A stretch of 12,453 nucleotides of DNA from assembly GCA_021827445.1 (NCBI GenBank), contig JAKAVW010000053.1, positions 1-12,453 of the forward strand, read 5' to 3'. The notes beneath the pieces are model-generated. The model was given only the letters and a program-made list of their open reading frames with translations, did not search any database and was not told where the DNA came from. The translations under genes were made by a program, and so were the position numbers. Numbering within the stretch: the stretch's first letter is position 1; the number at the start of each line of letters is the position of its first letter. This DNA is from Pseudomonadota bacterium. GTDB taxonomy: Bacteria > Pseudomonadota > Gammaproteobacteria > Acidithiobacillales > Acidithiobacillaceae. Below, one piece after another: positions 1 through 6,980 of the stretch.

Positions 1-1160
1 CCGCGCGCTGCCGCTGATAAACCGCGGAAGACCTGTGTGTAGTCGGCATTCTGGCCTTCCATGGCGGACAGAAGATCTTGCGCCAGCGCGAGATCGCCGT
101 CCTCTGCCGTGGCTAGGCCCATCTTGGCGCGCATGCCATCGAGCCAGTGGCGGGTGTAGAGCGTAGGAAAATCGTTGATCTGCTCGGTCAGCAGGCGCAC
201 GGCCTCATCGGCGTCGGGGTGAACCAGATCAATCAGCGTTTCGGCGAAGCGCGTGAGGTTCCATTGTGCGATCAACGGCTGGTGGGCATAGGCATAGCGG
301 CCCTGCGCGTCGATGGAGCTGAAAACCGTCTCCGGATCATAGGCATCCATGAAGGCGCAGGGGCCGTAATCGATGGTCTCGCCGGCGATGCTCATGTTGT
401 CCGTGTTCATCACACCGTGAATGAAACCGACCAGCATCCAGCGTGCGATGAGTACGGCCTGTGCGGCGGATACCGCCGCAAACAGCTCCAGATAGGAATT
501 GTCCGCACTTTTCAGGGCGGGGTAGTGGCGGGCGATGGTGTAGTCGGCCAGTTGTTTGACCCGGGCGTTTTCGTTGCGCGCGGCAAAAAATTGAAAGGTA
601 CCGACGCGAATATGGCTGGCGGCGATGCGGGTGAGAATGGCGCCGGGGAGCCCCATTCCCCGATGGACGATTTCCCCTGTCGTGACGGCGGCCAGCGCGC
701 GGGTCGTGGGTATGCCCAGCGCATGCATGGCTTCGCCGATGACATATTCGCGCAGCACCGGCCCCAGTGCCGCTTTGCCGTCGCCGCCCCGCGAAAAGGG
801 CGTGCGACCGGAGCCTTTCAGTTGCATATCCCGGCGCCGACCGTGGCGATCGATCAGTTCGCCGAGCAGGAGGGCGCGGCCGTCACCCAGTTGCGGAGAG
901 AAGTGGCCGAACTGATGACCGGCATAGGCCTGAGCCAGAGGCCGCGCGCCTTCCGGGACCTGATTTCCTGAAAAAATGGCGGCACCCAGTTCGCTGTCCA
1001 GCGTGGCACTGTCGAGTTCCAGTTCCTCCGCCAGCGCCTGGTTCAATAACAGCAGTCGGGGTGCCGGTGCCGCGGCGGCCTGCCAGGGAGTGTAAAAACC
1101 CTCCAGATCGCGCGCATAAGTATTGTCAAATGTAATGATGTCTTGTCCGTCAGTCTTGAT
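1..1160 (-). CDS. selO: Protein adenylyltransferase SelO (YdiU/UPF0061 family), 3' end cut by the window
   Basis: SelO is a pseudokinase-fold enzyme that transfers AMP from ATP to protein Ser/Thr/Tyr and is linked to redox homeostasis in studied bacteria. About 386 codons are visible and roughly the last 100 of a usual ~480 are outside the window. Counting from the ATC at 1160, I see FDNTYA near residues 11-16, GHQFG and QLGDGR around 81-95, a Lys in QLKGSGRTPFSR (K115), a Glu in LREY (E138), and the hallmark NTDNMSI plus TIDYGP with D254, N255 and D264. These match the ATP- and metal-binding residues of Pseudomonas SelO (K113, E136, D252, N253, D262) at a constant offset, so the active site looks intact. 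It lies directly after clpA and probably shares its mRNA. The start is odd: no in-frame ATG, GTG or TTG exists between the in-frame stop at 1185-1187 and a TTG at 1044-1046, which lies inside the conserved region. The best candidates are ATC at 1158-1160, preceded by GGAG, or ATT at 1134-1136. Family call is sure; start is not. Confidence 0.93.
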   Translation of the reverse strand, partial: MKTDGQDIITFDNTYARDLEGFYTPWQAAAAPAPRLLLLNQALAEELELDSATLDSELGAAIFSGNQVPEGARPLAQAYAGHQFGHFSPQLGDGRALLLGELIDRHGRRRDMQLKGSGRTPFSRGGDGKAALGPVLREYVIGEAMHALGIPTTRALAAVTTGEIVHRGMGLPGAILTRIAASHIRVGTFQFFAARNENARVKQLADYTIARHYPALKSADNSYLELFAAVSAAQAVLIARWMLVGFIHGVMNTDNMSIAGETIDYGPCAFMDAYDPETVFSSIDAQGRYAYAHQPLIAQWNLTRFAETLIDLVHPDADEAVRLLTEQINDFPTLYTRHWLDGMRAKMGLATAEDGDLALAQDLLSAMEGQNADYTQVFRGLSAAAR

Positions 1161-3408
1161 GCACCGGCTCCGGTATTTCCAGCTTCACCTCACCGTCCTC
1201 CAGCCGCGCCGTAATCCGCGTGCCCTTGGGCAGGTCGCTAAAGAGGATGTGCTCCGCCAGCGGTTTCTTCAGATGTTCCTGAATCATCCGCGTCATCGGC
1301 CGTGCCCCCATCTGTGGATCGTAGCCCTTATCCGCCAGCCACTGCCGGAGTTCGGCACTGATTTCCAGGCTGTAGCCCTTTAGCAGCAACTGCTCGTCCA
1401 GTTCCATGACGAACTTGTCCACCACATGCAGTATCGTCTCCCGGGAGAGGGGTGCGAAGGGCACGACGGCATCCAGGCGATTACGGAATTCCGGCGCAAA
1501 GACCCGGCGGATGGTCTCCATTTCCTGTCCGCCATCACTCTGGGGGGTGTTCATGAAACCAATATTCGCCTTGCCGCGCGACTCGGCGCCCGCATTGGTG
1601 GTCATAATGAGCACCACGTTGCGGAAGTCCACCGTGCGTCCGCTGGCATCCGTCAGTTTGCCATGATCCATAACCTGCAGGAGCACGTTGAAGATGTCCG
1701 GGTGGGCCTTCTCAATTTCATCCAGTAACAGTACCGCATGGGGATTGCGGCTCACCGCTTCGGTCAGTTGCCCGGCCTGATCATGCCCGACATATCCTGG
1801 CGGCGCACCGATAAGCCGCGACACCGTATGCCGTTCCATATATTCACTCATGTCAAAGCGTAGCAGCGGAATACCGAGTAGGCTGGACAACTGTCGGCTG
1901 AGCTCGGTCTTACCCACTCCGGTCGGGCCGGAGAAGAGAAAACTCCCCACCGGCTTTTCGTGGTGGCGCAGGCCTGCCCGCGCCATTTTGATAGCTGCGG
2001 AGAGTTCGTGGATAGCCTTTTCCTGACCGTAGATGACGAATCCCAAATCCCGCTCCAGATTCTTCAGCGCCTGACGATCATCGGTAGAGACACTCTTACC
2101 CGGAATACGGGCTACCCGGGCGACCATCTCTTCAATGTCGTGAACGCCGATGCTCTTCTTGCGCCGGGATGCAGGCAAAAGCGCTTGTGCGGCGCCCACC
2201 TCGTCGATGAGATCAATGGCTTTGTCGGGCAGATGGCGATCATGGATGTGCTTGACGGAAAGCTCTACCGCCGCGCGCAGGGCTGTGTCGGTATAACGCA
2301 GGCCATGATGCTGCTCAAATTGCCCCTTCAGTCCGCGCAAAATCTGCACGGACTCTTCCTGAGAGGGCTCCGGCACGTCAATTTTCTGGAAGCGGCGGGT
2401 TAGTGCGCGATCTTTCTCAAAATACTGGCGGAACTCCTGATAGGTGGTCGCCCCGATACACTTCAGTTCACCAGAGGCGAGAGCCGGCTTCAGCAGATTG
2501 GAGGCATCCATGGCGCCGCCCGAAGCGGCTCCGGCACCGATCAGGGTATGAATCTCGTCAATGAAGAGGATGCTGTTGGGTTTCTTGCGCAGTGCCTTCA
2601 GCACCCCTTTCAGGCGTTCTTCAAAGTCACCCCGATAGCGGGACCCGGCGATCAAAGCCCCCAAATCCAAGGCATAAATGGTCGCATCTTCCAGCATCTC
2701 CGGCACCTTGCCGGCGACAATGGCGCGCGCAAGGCCCTCGACGATGGCAGTTTTCCCGACCCCCGGTTCACCGACGAAGAGGGGATTGTTTTTTCGACGC
2801 CGCGCCAGCACCTGCAGGACCCGGATCAACTCCTCCTGGCGTCCGATCAACGGGTCCAGCCGTCCGGCCCGCGCCATGGCATTGAGATTGCGCGCATAGG
2901 CGGTAAGTGGGTCCTTACTGTTTCCCTTCTTTTCCGTGGTGCCTTCGACTTCCTCTTCTTCCTCATCCATGACTTCATCCTTGCGCGTGCCATGCGCCAG
3001 AAAATTGACCACATCGAGTCTTGTCACATGCTCTTTCTGCAAGAAGTAAACGGCGTGGGATTCCCTTTCGGCGAAGATGGCGACAATGACATTCGCCCCC
3101 GAAACCGCTTCCTTACCCGCCGACTGCACATGGTAGAGGGCGCGCTGAATGACCCGCTGAAAACCTACGGATGGTTGGGTGTTGATCGTTCCCGCAGGAC
3201 CCATGGCGGGTACTTTGCGTTCCAGAAACTTCTGTAGTTCCGCAGACAGATGCGTGCGATCGGCACCGCAAGCGCTGAGCACACCCATACCGTCAGGATT
3301 ATCCAGAAGGGCAAGCAGGAGATGTTCCACGGATGCATATTCATGTCCATACTGGCGGGCCATCTGGAAGGCCTGATTGATGGACTGTTCCAGAGATTTA
3401 TCGATCAT
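1150..3408 (-). CDS. clpA: ATP-dependent Clp protease ATP-binding subunit ClpA
   Basis: ClpA is the hexameric AAA+ unfoldase that feeds substrates into the ClpP protease in the cytosol. At 752 aa it is near the usual ~758. It has the N domain (residues 1-140) that docks ClpS and an acidic linker with a Glu run (about 144-155). The first AAA module has Walker A GEPGVGKT at 213-220 and Walker B LFIDEIH at 281-287. The second has Walker A GPTGVGKT at 494-501 and Walker B LLLDEIEKAH around 560-569. The tripeptide IGF at 616-618 is the ClpP-docking loop, which argues for a ClpP partner rather than a ClpB-type disaggregase; the ClpB middle coiled coil is also absent. The ATG at 3408 has an excellent AAGGAG 6 nt upstream, formed by the last codons of clpS. 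Only 3 bp separate it from the clpS stop, so the pair is surely co-transcribed and probably translationally coupled. ClpP is not encoded in this window. Confidence 0.98.
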   Translation of the reverse strand: MIDKSLEQSINQAFQMARQYGHEYASVEHLLLALLDNPDGMGVLSACGADRTHLSAELQKFLERKVPAMGPAGTINTQPSVGFQRVIQRALYHVQSAGKEAVSGANVIVAIFAERESHAVYFLQKEHVTRLDVVNFLAHGTRKDEVMDEEEEEVEGTTEKKGNSKDPLTAYARNLNAMARAGRLDPLIGRQEELIRVLQVLARRRKNNPLFVGEPGVGKTAIVEGLARAIVAGKVPEMLEDATIYALDLGALIAGSRYRGDFEERLKGVLKALRKKPNSILFIDEIHTLIGAGAASGGAMDASNLLKPALASGELKCIGATTYQEFRQYFEKDRALTRRFQKIDVPEPSQEESVQILRGLKGQFEQHHGLRYTDTALRAAVELSVKHIHDRHLPDKAIDLIDEVGAAQALLPASRRKKSIGVHDIEEMVARVARIPGKSVSTDDRQALKNLERDLGFVIYGQEKAIHELSAAIKMARAGLRHHEKPVGSFLFSGPTGVGKTELSRQLSSLLGIPLLRFDMSEYMERHTVSRLIGAPPGYVGHDQAGQLTEAVSRNPHAVLLLDEIEKAHPDIFNVLLQVMDHGKLTDASGRTVDFRNVVLIMTTNAGAESRGKANIGFMNTPQSDGGQEMETIRRVFAPEFRNRLDAVVPFAPLSRETILHVVDKFVMELDEQLLLKGYSLEISAELRQWLADKGYDPQMGARPMTRMIQEHLKKPLAEHILFSDLPKGTRITARLEDGEVKLEIPEPVHQD
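1168..1171 (-). promoter_or_regulatory. Candidate Shine-Dalgarno for selO inside the end of clpA
   Basis: GGAG on the minus strand lies 7 nt before the ATC at 1160-1158, in the last codons of clpA. The spacing is ideal, which favours this codon (or an ancestral ATG at the same place) as the selO start, overlapping the clpA end by 11 nt. A weaker GGA lies 6 nt before the ATC at 1139-1137. Confidence 0.4.
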
Positions 3409-3411
3409 GGT

Positions 3412-3720
3412 TCACTCCTTTTCCATGATACAGCGCAGTGGATGCTGGTGTTGCCGGGCATCAGCGGTGACCAGAGCAACCTTGGTTTCCGCCAGATCAT
3501 AGGGAAAAATCCCACATAACCCCTTACCCTGCTGATGTACCGCCATCATCACCGCGACTGCCTCGTCATGGGGTTTGTGAAAATATGCTTCAAGAATATG
3601 CACGACATAGTCCATGGGGGTGAAATCATCATTTACCAGCAGCACCCGGTACATTCGTGGTTCCTGTACCTGCGGCTCGCGCTCCAGGATGGTGCTGCGA
3701 CGATGCTGTGTTCTACCCAT
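3412..3720 (-). CDS. clpS: ATP-dependent Clp protease adaptor ClpS
   Basis: ClpS binds the ClpA N domain and delivers proteins with N-end-rule destabilising N-terminal residues to ClpAP, while inhibiting other ClpA substrates. The 102-aa length is typical. An N-terminal tail (1-22, rich in Arg, Gln and Glu) is followed by the core starting MYRVLLVNDDFTPMDYV. The residues that cradle the N-degron alpha-amino group in E. coli ClpS are present: N30, D31, D32 and H62 (equivalent to N34, D35, D36, H66). The M36 gatekeeper (M40 in E. coli) is also present, as are HQQGKGLCG and AETKVALV. The conserved gatekeeper predicts the same preference for bulky hydrophobic N-termini. The gene is first in a clpS-clpA-(selO) unit and lies downstream of an intrinsic terminator and a candidate promoter. 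The ATG at 3720 has AGGGG about 11 nt upstream and a weaker AGG closer in. Confidence 0.97.
   Translation of the reverse strand: MGRTQHRRSTILEREPQVQEPRMYRVLLVNDDFTPMDYVVHILEAYFHKPHDEAVAVMMAVHQQGKGLCGIFPYDLAETKVALVTADARQHQHPLRCIMEKE
3415..3420 (-). promoter_or_regulatory. Shine-Dalgarno of clpA formed by the final clpS codons
   Basis: AAGGAG, encoding the last Lys-Glu of ClpS, lies 6 nt before the clpA ATG, with the clpS TGA in between. Ribosomes finishing clpS therefore stop on the clpA initiation region, which suggests coupled synthesis of adaptor and unfoldase. Confidence 0.8.
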
Positions 3721-3753
3721 GACCTACACCCCTAGTATTTAACATCCGCTGTC

Positions 3754-3782
3754 ATTGTGGCGCCTGCCCTCCGCTCTGGCAA
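3754..3782 (-). promoter_or_regulatory. Candidate sigma70-type promoter for clpS-clpA
   Basis: On the minus strand, TTGCCA (3777-3782, 5 of 6 to the -35 consensus) is separated by 17 bp from CACAAT (3754-3759, 4 of 6 to the -10). This would start transcription near 3747, giving a leader of about 27 nt before the clpS ATG. It is the best hexamer pair between the upstream terminator and clpS. Prediction by eye only. Confidence 0.45.
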
Positions 3783-3828
3783 GATGGTCCACCAGCAAAA
3801 TCTGTATAGCCCACGCCTCTGAAGATGG

Positions 3829-3842
3829 GGTCGCGGGCGACC
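3829..3842. repeat. 14-bp perfect inverted repeat upstream of clpS
   Basis: Arms of 6 bp, GGTCGC (3829-3834) and GCGACC (3837-3842), flank a GG centre (plus strand). It lies between the T-tract of the upstream terminator and the candidate clpS promoter. It could be a DNA operator, or in RNA a 5-bp hairpin with a tetraloop that adds to termination. No regulator can be named from the sequence. Confidence 0.35.
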
Positions 3843-3877
3843 AAAAAAAAGCGCCGGAAGGAAAGCCCTCGGCGCTT
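3843..3877 (-). terminator. Rho-independent terminator after the periplasmic isomerase gene
   Basis: On the minus strand AAGCGCCG (3870-3877) pairs perfectly with CGGCGCTT (3849-3856) across a 13-nt loop. A run of eight T residues (3843-3850), whose first two overlap the stem end, follows. It starts about 20 bp after the isomerase stop codon. It should end the upstream transcription unit and separate it from clpS-clpA. Confidence 0.9.
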
Positions 3878-3897
3878 CTGCTCAAACGATACCGAAC

Positions 3898-4674
3898 TTA
3901 CTTGGTGATATCGATTTTCGCCTGGCTGCGCAGATCGGAGACGAACTTGGCGGCCTCCTGCTGCTGCAACTGCATCTTGATACGATCCTTCATGGCGCTC
4001 AGTGGCGGAGGGGTCAGGGCACGAGTCGCCTGTACCTCAATCACGTGATAGCCGAACTGGGTCTGCACCGGGCCAACAGGCTTATCGATAGGAGCTGTCT
4101 CGATGGCCTGAGCGAAGGGTGGAACGACCATACCTGGGACAATCCAGCCCAGTTCGCCACCGTGGGCGGCACTGGCCTTATCAATGGAGTCTTTCTCCGC
4201 GAGGGCGGAGAACTTCTTGCCAGCCCTGAGCTCAGCCATAATCTTGTTGGCTTCGGCCTTGGTCTTCACCAGAATATGACGCACTTCAAACTCTTTATTG
4301 CCCATGGCCTGGACGAATTTGTGATAGGCATTCTGAATGTCGGCCTCAGGAACCGGATGCTCCTGCACATACTGATCCACCGCCGCATCGGCCAGGATCT
4401 GGCGCTTGGCTATGGCCAGACGTTGCTTGACATCAGCGGACTGGTCCAGCTTGTGGTTGATAGCGTACTGCGAAAGTACTTCCATGTTCACCAGATTCTG
4501 CACCACTTGCTCGCGGGCATTGGGCTCTTTGGCAAGCGCCGGGCTCATGGACATGATGGCTTGCACCTGGCTGTTGTCGATGGCGATGCCATTGACGGTG
4601 GCGACAGGGGCTGCAAAAGCAGGTACTGCAAAAGCGCTGACTGTGGCAGCAAGAATGACCGCGCGAAGTTTCAT
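3898..4674 (-). CDS. Periplasmic parvulin-type peptidylprolyl cis-trans isomerase (PpiC/SurA-like)
   Basis: This 258-aa exported foldase should catalyse cis-trans isomerisation of Xaa-Pro bonds in proteins folding in the periplasm. Residues 1-21 are a clear Sec signal peptide: Lys/Arg near the start, a hydrophobic core, and AFA before the predicted cut at A22. Residues 22-125 are helical and resemble the chaperone-like N region of SurA/PrsA relatives. The rotamase domain spans about 128-217, with EVRHILVKT at 130-138, GKKFSALAEKDS, GGELGW around 172-177 and a closing FGYHVIEV at 207-214. A short, Gln-rich helical tail follows. It is much shorter than two-domain SurA (~430 aa) and has a single rotamase domain, so SurA itself is unlikely; I give no symbol. 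The ATG at 4674 has AAGGA 7 nt upstream. The gene sits 64 bp after the DJ-1-like gene and ends just before a strong terminator. Confidence 0.93.
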   Translation of the reverse strand: MKLRAVILAATVSAFAVPAFAAPVATVNGIAIDNSQVQAIMSMSPALAKEPNAREQVVQNLVNMEVLSQYAINHKLDQSADVKQRLAIAKRQILADAAVDQYVQEHPVPEADIQNAYHKFVQAMGNKEFEVRHILVKTKAEANKIMAELRAGKKFSALAEKDSIDKASAAHGGELGWIVPGMVVPPFAQAIETAPIDKPVGPVQTQFGYHVIEVQATRALTPPPLSAMKDRIKMQLQQQEAAKFVSDLRSQAKIDITK

Positions 4675-4707
4675 AAATTTTCCTTCAGGTTAAGTGATGC
4701 TGGCCCT

Positions 4708-4735
4708 ATTATCCATAGTGGCGGACAAAGGGGAA
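4708..4735 (-). promoter_or_regulatory. Weak candidate promoter before the periplasmic isomerase gene
   Basis: GATAAT (4708-4713, 5 of 6 to the -10 consensus) lies in the 64-bp gap, with only a poor -35 match (TTCCCC, 4730-4735) at 16 bp. It could give the isomerase gene its own transcript; read-through from upstream is equally possible. Confidence 0.25.
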
Positions 4736-4738
4736 GTC

Positions 4739-5302
4739 TCAGGAGGTACTACGTTGCAGTGGCGCCTCTGTTTCCCGACGTTTTTCAGGACCGAGGAGGA
4801 GTTCCACCAGGGTAAGAGCAAAATCCATAGCAGTGCCAGGCCCCCGTGAGGTAATCAGGGGGCCATCAATCACTACGGCACTTTCTTGATAGGTATAATT
4901 CGAGCTCTGCGGGTCGAGGGTACCCGGATAGGCGGTGACCTGGCGTCCGTCGAGCAGATGATGGGTGGCCAGCATGCCAGGTGCCGCACAAATGGCAGCA
5001 ATAATCTGCCCCCGCCGGTGTCTTTCCTGCAGGAGCTGAATAAGCGGTCGATGCTTTGCCAGGCGCTGCACACCCCCAGTGCCGCCAGGGAGTAGGATCA
5101 CATCGATATCAATGCTGACCACATCGGCTAACAGTGCGTCGGGTTGCAGGCGCAACCCGTGCCCGCCGGTGACCAATCCTGCGTCGAGTCCCGCGAGGAC
5201 AACGGCTAAGCCGGCCCGTCGTAGGATATCGCAGGAGATCACCACCTCCATATCCTCGAAGCCATCCGCTAGGGGGATAAGTACCTGAATTACCGAGGTC
5301 AC
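4739..5302 (-). CDS. DJ-1/PfpI (YajL/ThiJ-like) family protein
   Basis: With a GTG start at 5302 this gives 187 aa, the normal size for DJ-1/YajL-type proteins. These are cytosolic, class I glutamine amidotransferase-like proteins proposed as oxidative-stress chaperones, glyoxalases or protein deglycases. The fold starts at once with IQVLIPLADGFEDME, carrying the conserved acidic residue near the nucleophile (E19). The nucleophile elbow is AAICAAPGML with Cys at position 105, matching Cys106 of human DJ-1. The C-terminal signature LITSRGPGTAMDFALTLVE (149-167) is typical of the DJ-1 branch. The open frame runs upstream to a TTG at 5416, with an in-frame ATG at 5395, but the extra N-terminal residues resemble no family member and have no good ribosome site. 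The GTG has AAGAGG 12 nt upstream, a long spacing, so the start is not certain. It lies 130 bp after the Ctp protease gene. Substrate cannot be told from sequence. Confidence 0.88.
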   Translation of the reverse strand: MTSVIQVLIPLADGFEDMEVVISCDILRRAGLAVVLAGLDAGLVTGGHGLRLQPDALLADVVSIDIDVILLPGGTGGVQRLAKHRPLIQLLQERHRRGQIIAAICAAPGMLATHHLLDGRQVTAYPGTLDPQSSNYTYQESAVVIDGPLITSRGPGTAMDFALTLVELLLGPEKRRETEAPLQRSTS

Positions 5303-5341
5303 CGGAGCTCTGTTCCTCTTAAGAAGAAATACACAATCTTT

Positions 5342-5356
5342 GCTGTTTCGGACAGC
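5342..5356. repeat. Small hairpin in the leader of the DJ-1-like gene
   Basis: GCTGT and ACAGC form a perfect 5-bp stem with a 5-nt loop, about 40 bp upstream of the GTG start. No T-run follows, so it is not a terminator. If the real start is the upstream ATG or TTG, it is simply coding sequence. Confidence 0.2.
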
Positions 5357-5432
5357 CGCCCCGGATTTGACCGTATGTGTGCGAAATTTATCCATGACCA
5401 GCGCATGACAAAGCAAAATATTCCGGTCCGGA

Positions 5433-6881
5433 TCATTGTCCTGCTGCTTTCGGAAGGGGGATCACGGTATCGACGGTATGTCCCTTCTCCTGTACCGGGA
5501 CGGCCTTGCCTTCCAGGATGGCGAGCGCTTCGTGCAGCGGGTAATCCTTGGCCAGATCTGGTTTCAGGACACTGCTGGCGGCCATGGCCTCATCTTCTTT
5601 AGTGGACTGGGTGGTGGCAGTGGGGGCGGAGACAGTGGCGGAGGTCGGCAGGGCGATAGTGTATCGGGGGGTGACCTTGCTGCACTCATCCGGCGCTTTC
5701 AGCACACCGTGCAGTTCCGACTCCTTCAGGAGGTTGGCATCCAGGGCGCGTAGCTGTGCATTGGCTGGCTGCACCTCGATATTGGGGATAATGCCCTGAC
5801 TCTGGATGGAGCAGCCCGCCGGGGTGTAATAGAGCGCGGTTGTCAGTTTGAGGGCGCCGCCATTGCTCAGCGGCATCACCGTCTGTACCGACCCCTTACC
5901 AAAGCTGCGCTGGCCCATGATCAGAGCGCGGTGATCATCCTTGAGGGCGCCGGTGACAATTTCGGCTGCCGAGGCCGAGCCGCCATTGATAAGCACAATC
6001 ATGGGCGCGCCGTGGAGGTAGTCTGGTCCATGGGCGGAGAAGCGCATGTCGCTATTGGCGGTGCGGCCTTTGGTGTAGACGATCAGCCCTTTGTTCAGGA
6101 AGGTATCCGCCGTCTCGACCCCTGCCCCGAGCACCCCACCCGGATTATTGCGCAGGTCGAGGATCAAGCCTTTGAGATGCCCGTTGGCTTCTTGCTCCAG
6201 ATGCTTTACGGCCTTGCGGGTCGCACTGCCGGTGTTTTCCTGGAACTGACTGATACGGATGTAGCCTATGCCGGGTGCAAGCATGGCCGCGCGCACACTC
6301 TGCACCTTGATGATGGCGCGGGTCAGGGTGAAATGCTGGGGCTGTGCCTGATGGGGCCGCAAAATGGTCAGGGTGACCTGCGTACCTGGTTTGCCCCGCA
6401 TCATATCTACGGTCTTTTGCAGGCCAACGCCCTGCAGGGCCTTACCGTCAATTTTGACGATGAGGTCGCCTGACTCGATGCCCGCCTTCGCTGCCGGGGT
6501 ACCGTCGATGGGGGCAACGACTTTAAGTACCCCATGATCACCCGTTACTTCAATGCCCAGCCCGCCAAATTTGCCATTGGTGAGCACTTCCATTTCTTTG
6601 AATTCTTTGGGTGTCAGGTAGGCAGAGTGAGGATCCAGGGCGCTGACCATACCGTCTATGGCACCATCCATTAGTTTCTTGTCGGAAGTGGAATCGACGT
6701 AATTGGATTTGACGATCTCGAAGACCTGACTGAAGGTCTGGATTTGTTCCAGCGGGATTTTATCCTGATCCTTAGCCGCATAAACGGTGACTGCAAAACT
6801 GATGCTGACGCCCAGAACGAGCCCGACACCAAGGCCCAGCAAAGTACCGCGGCGTGGTTTAGGGAAGCGGGGAGTGGACAT
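5433..6881 (-). CDS. ctpA: S41 family C-terminal processing peptidase (CtpA type)
   Basis: This 482-aa periplasmic serine protease is anchored by an N-terminal hydrophobic segment (about 13-36, after a basic start). Ctp enzymes process or degrade envelope proteins from their C-termini; in Pseudomonas aeruginosa CtpA degrades peptidoglycan hydrolases. Domain order is helical N region (40-95), PDZ (about 97-190, with GLGIEV and the AAKAGIESGD segment), then the S41 core. The catalytic dyad is visible: Ser304 in GSASAAEI and Lys329 in FGKGSVQ, 25 residues apart as in known family members, with Gln333 following. A Ser/Thr/Ala-rich insert (about 412-436) precedes a C-terminal DYPLHEALAILEGKAV helix typical of the family. 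Oddly, the near-universal Arg in the TPSGRSIQ motif is Cys357 here; the only other cysteine is C400. The ATG at 6881 has GGAG about 10 nt upstream. It lies 99 bp after the envC-like gene. The symbol follows the family type. Confidence 0.95.
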   Translation of the reverse strand: MSTPRFPKPRRGTLLGLGVGLVLGVSISFAVTVYAAKDQDKIPLEQIQTFSQVFEIVKSNYVDSTSDKKLMDGAIDGMVSALDPHSAYLTPKEFKEMEVLTNGKFGGLGIEVTGDHGVLKVVAPIDGTPAAKAGIESGDLIVKIDGKALQGVGLQKTVDMMRGKPGTQVTLTILRPHQAQPQHFTLTRAIIKVQSVRAAMLAPGIGYIRISQFQENTGSATRKAVKHLEQEANGHLKGLILDLRNNPGGVLGAGVETADTFLNKGLIVYTKGRTANSDMRFSAHGPDYLHGAPMIVLINGGSASAAEIVTGALKDDHRALIMGQRSFGKGSVQTVMPLSNGGALKLTTALYYTPAGCSIQSQGIIPNIEVQPANAQLRALDANLLKESELHGVLKAPDECSKVTPRYTIALPTSATVSAPTATTQSTKEDEAMAASSVLKPDLAKDYPLHEALAILEGKAVPVQEKGHTVDTVIPLPKAAGQ

Positions 6882-6980
6882 GGATGAAATCTCCGAGGGT
6901 ATAGCTGTAACCCGTGAATATTTGCGGCAAACGGAATGCGACCGGCAACATGGGGCATCTCATAAAAGCCAAGTTATTCC

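Noticed and set aside
147..971. Long plus-strand open frame (274 codons) opposite selO
   Set aside because: It lies wholly antisense to a clear SelO coding frame with intact motifs; its own translation shows no recognisable domain. It is a codon-bias shadow.
2548..3237. Plus-strand open frame (229 codons) opposite clpA
   Set aside because: Antisense to the ClpA N domain and first AAA module; no domain seen.
4045..4815. Plus-strand open frame (256 codons) opposite the periplasmic isomerase gene
   Set aside because: It overlaps the whole signal peptide and most of the rotamase domain on the other strand, and has no family resemblance that I can see.
6921..6931. Dyad TTTGC-G-GCAAA in the gap between the envC-like gene and ctpA as an operator
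   Set aside because: Short and near no convincing promoter; the nearest -10-like TATACC has no -35 at proper spacing.
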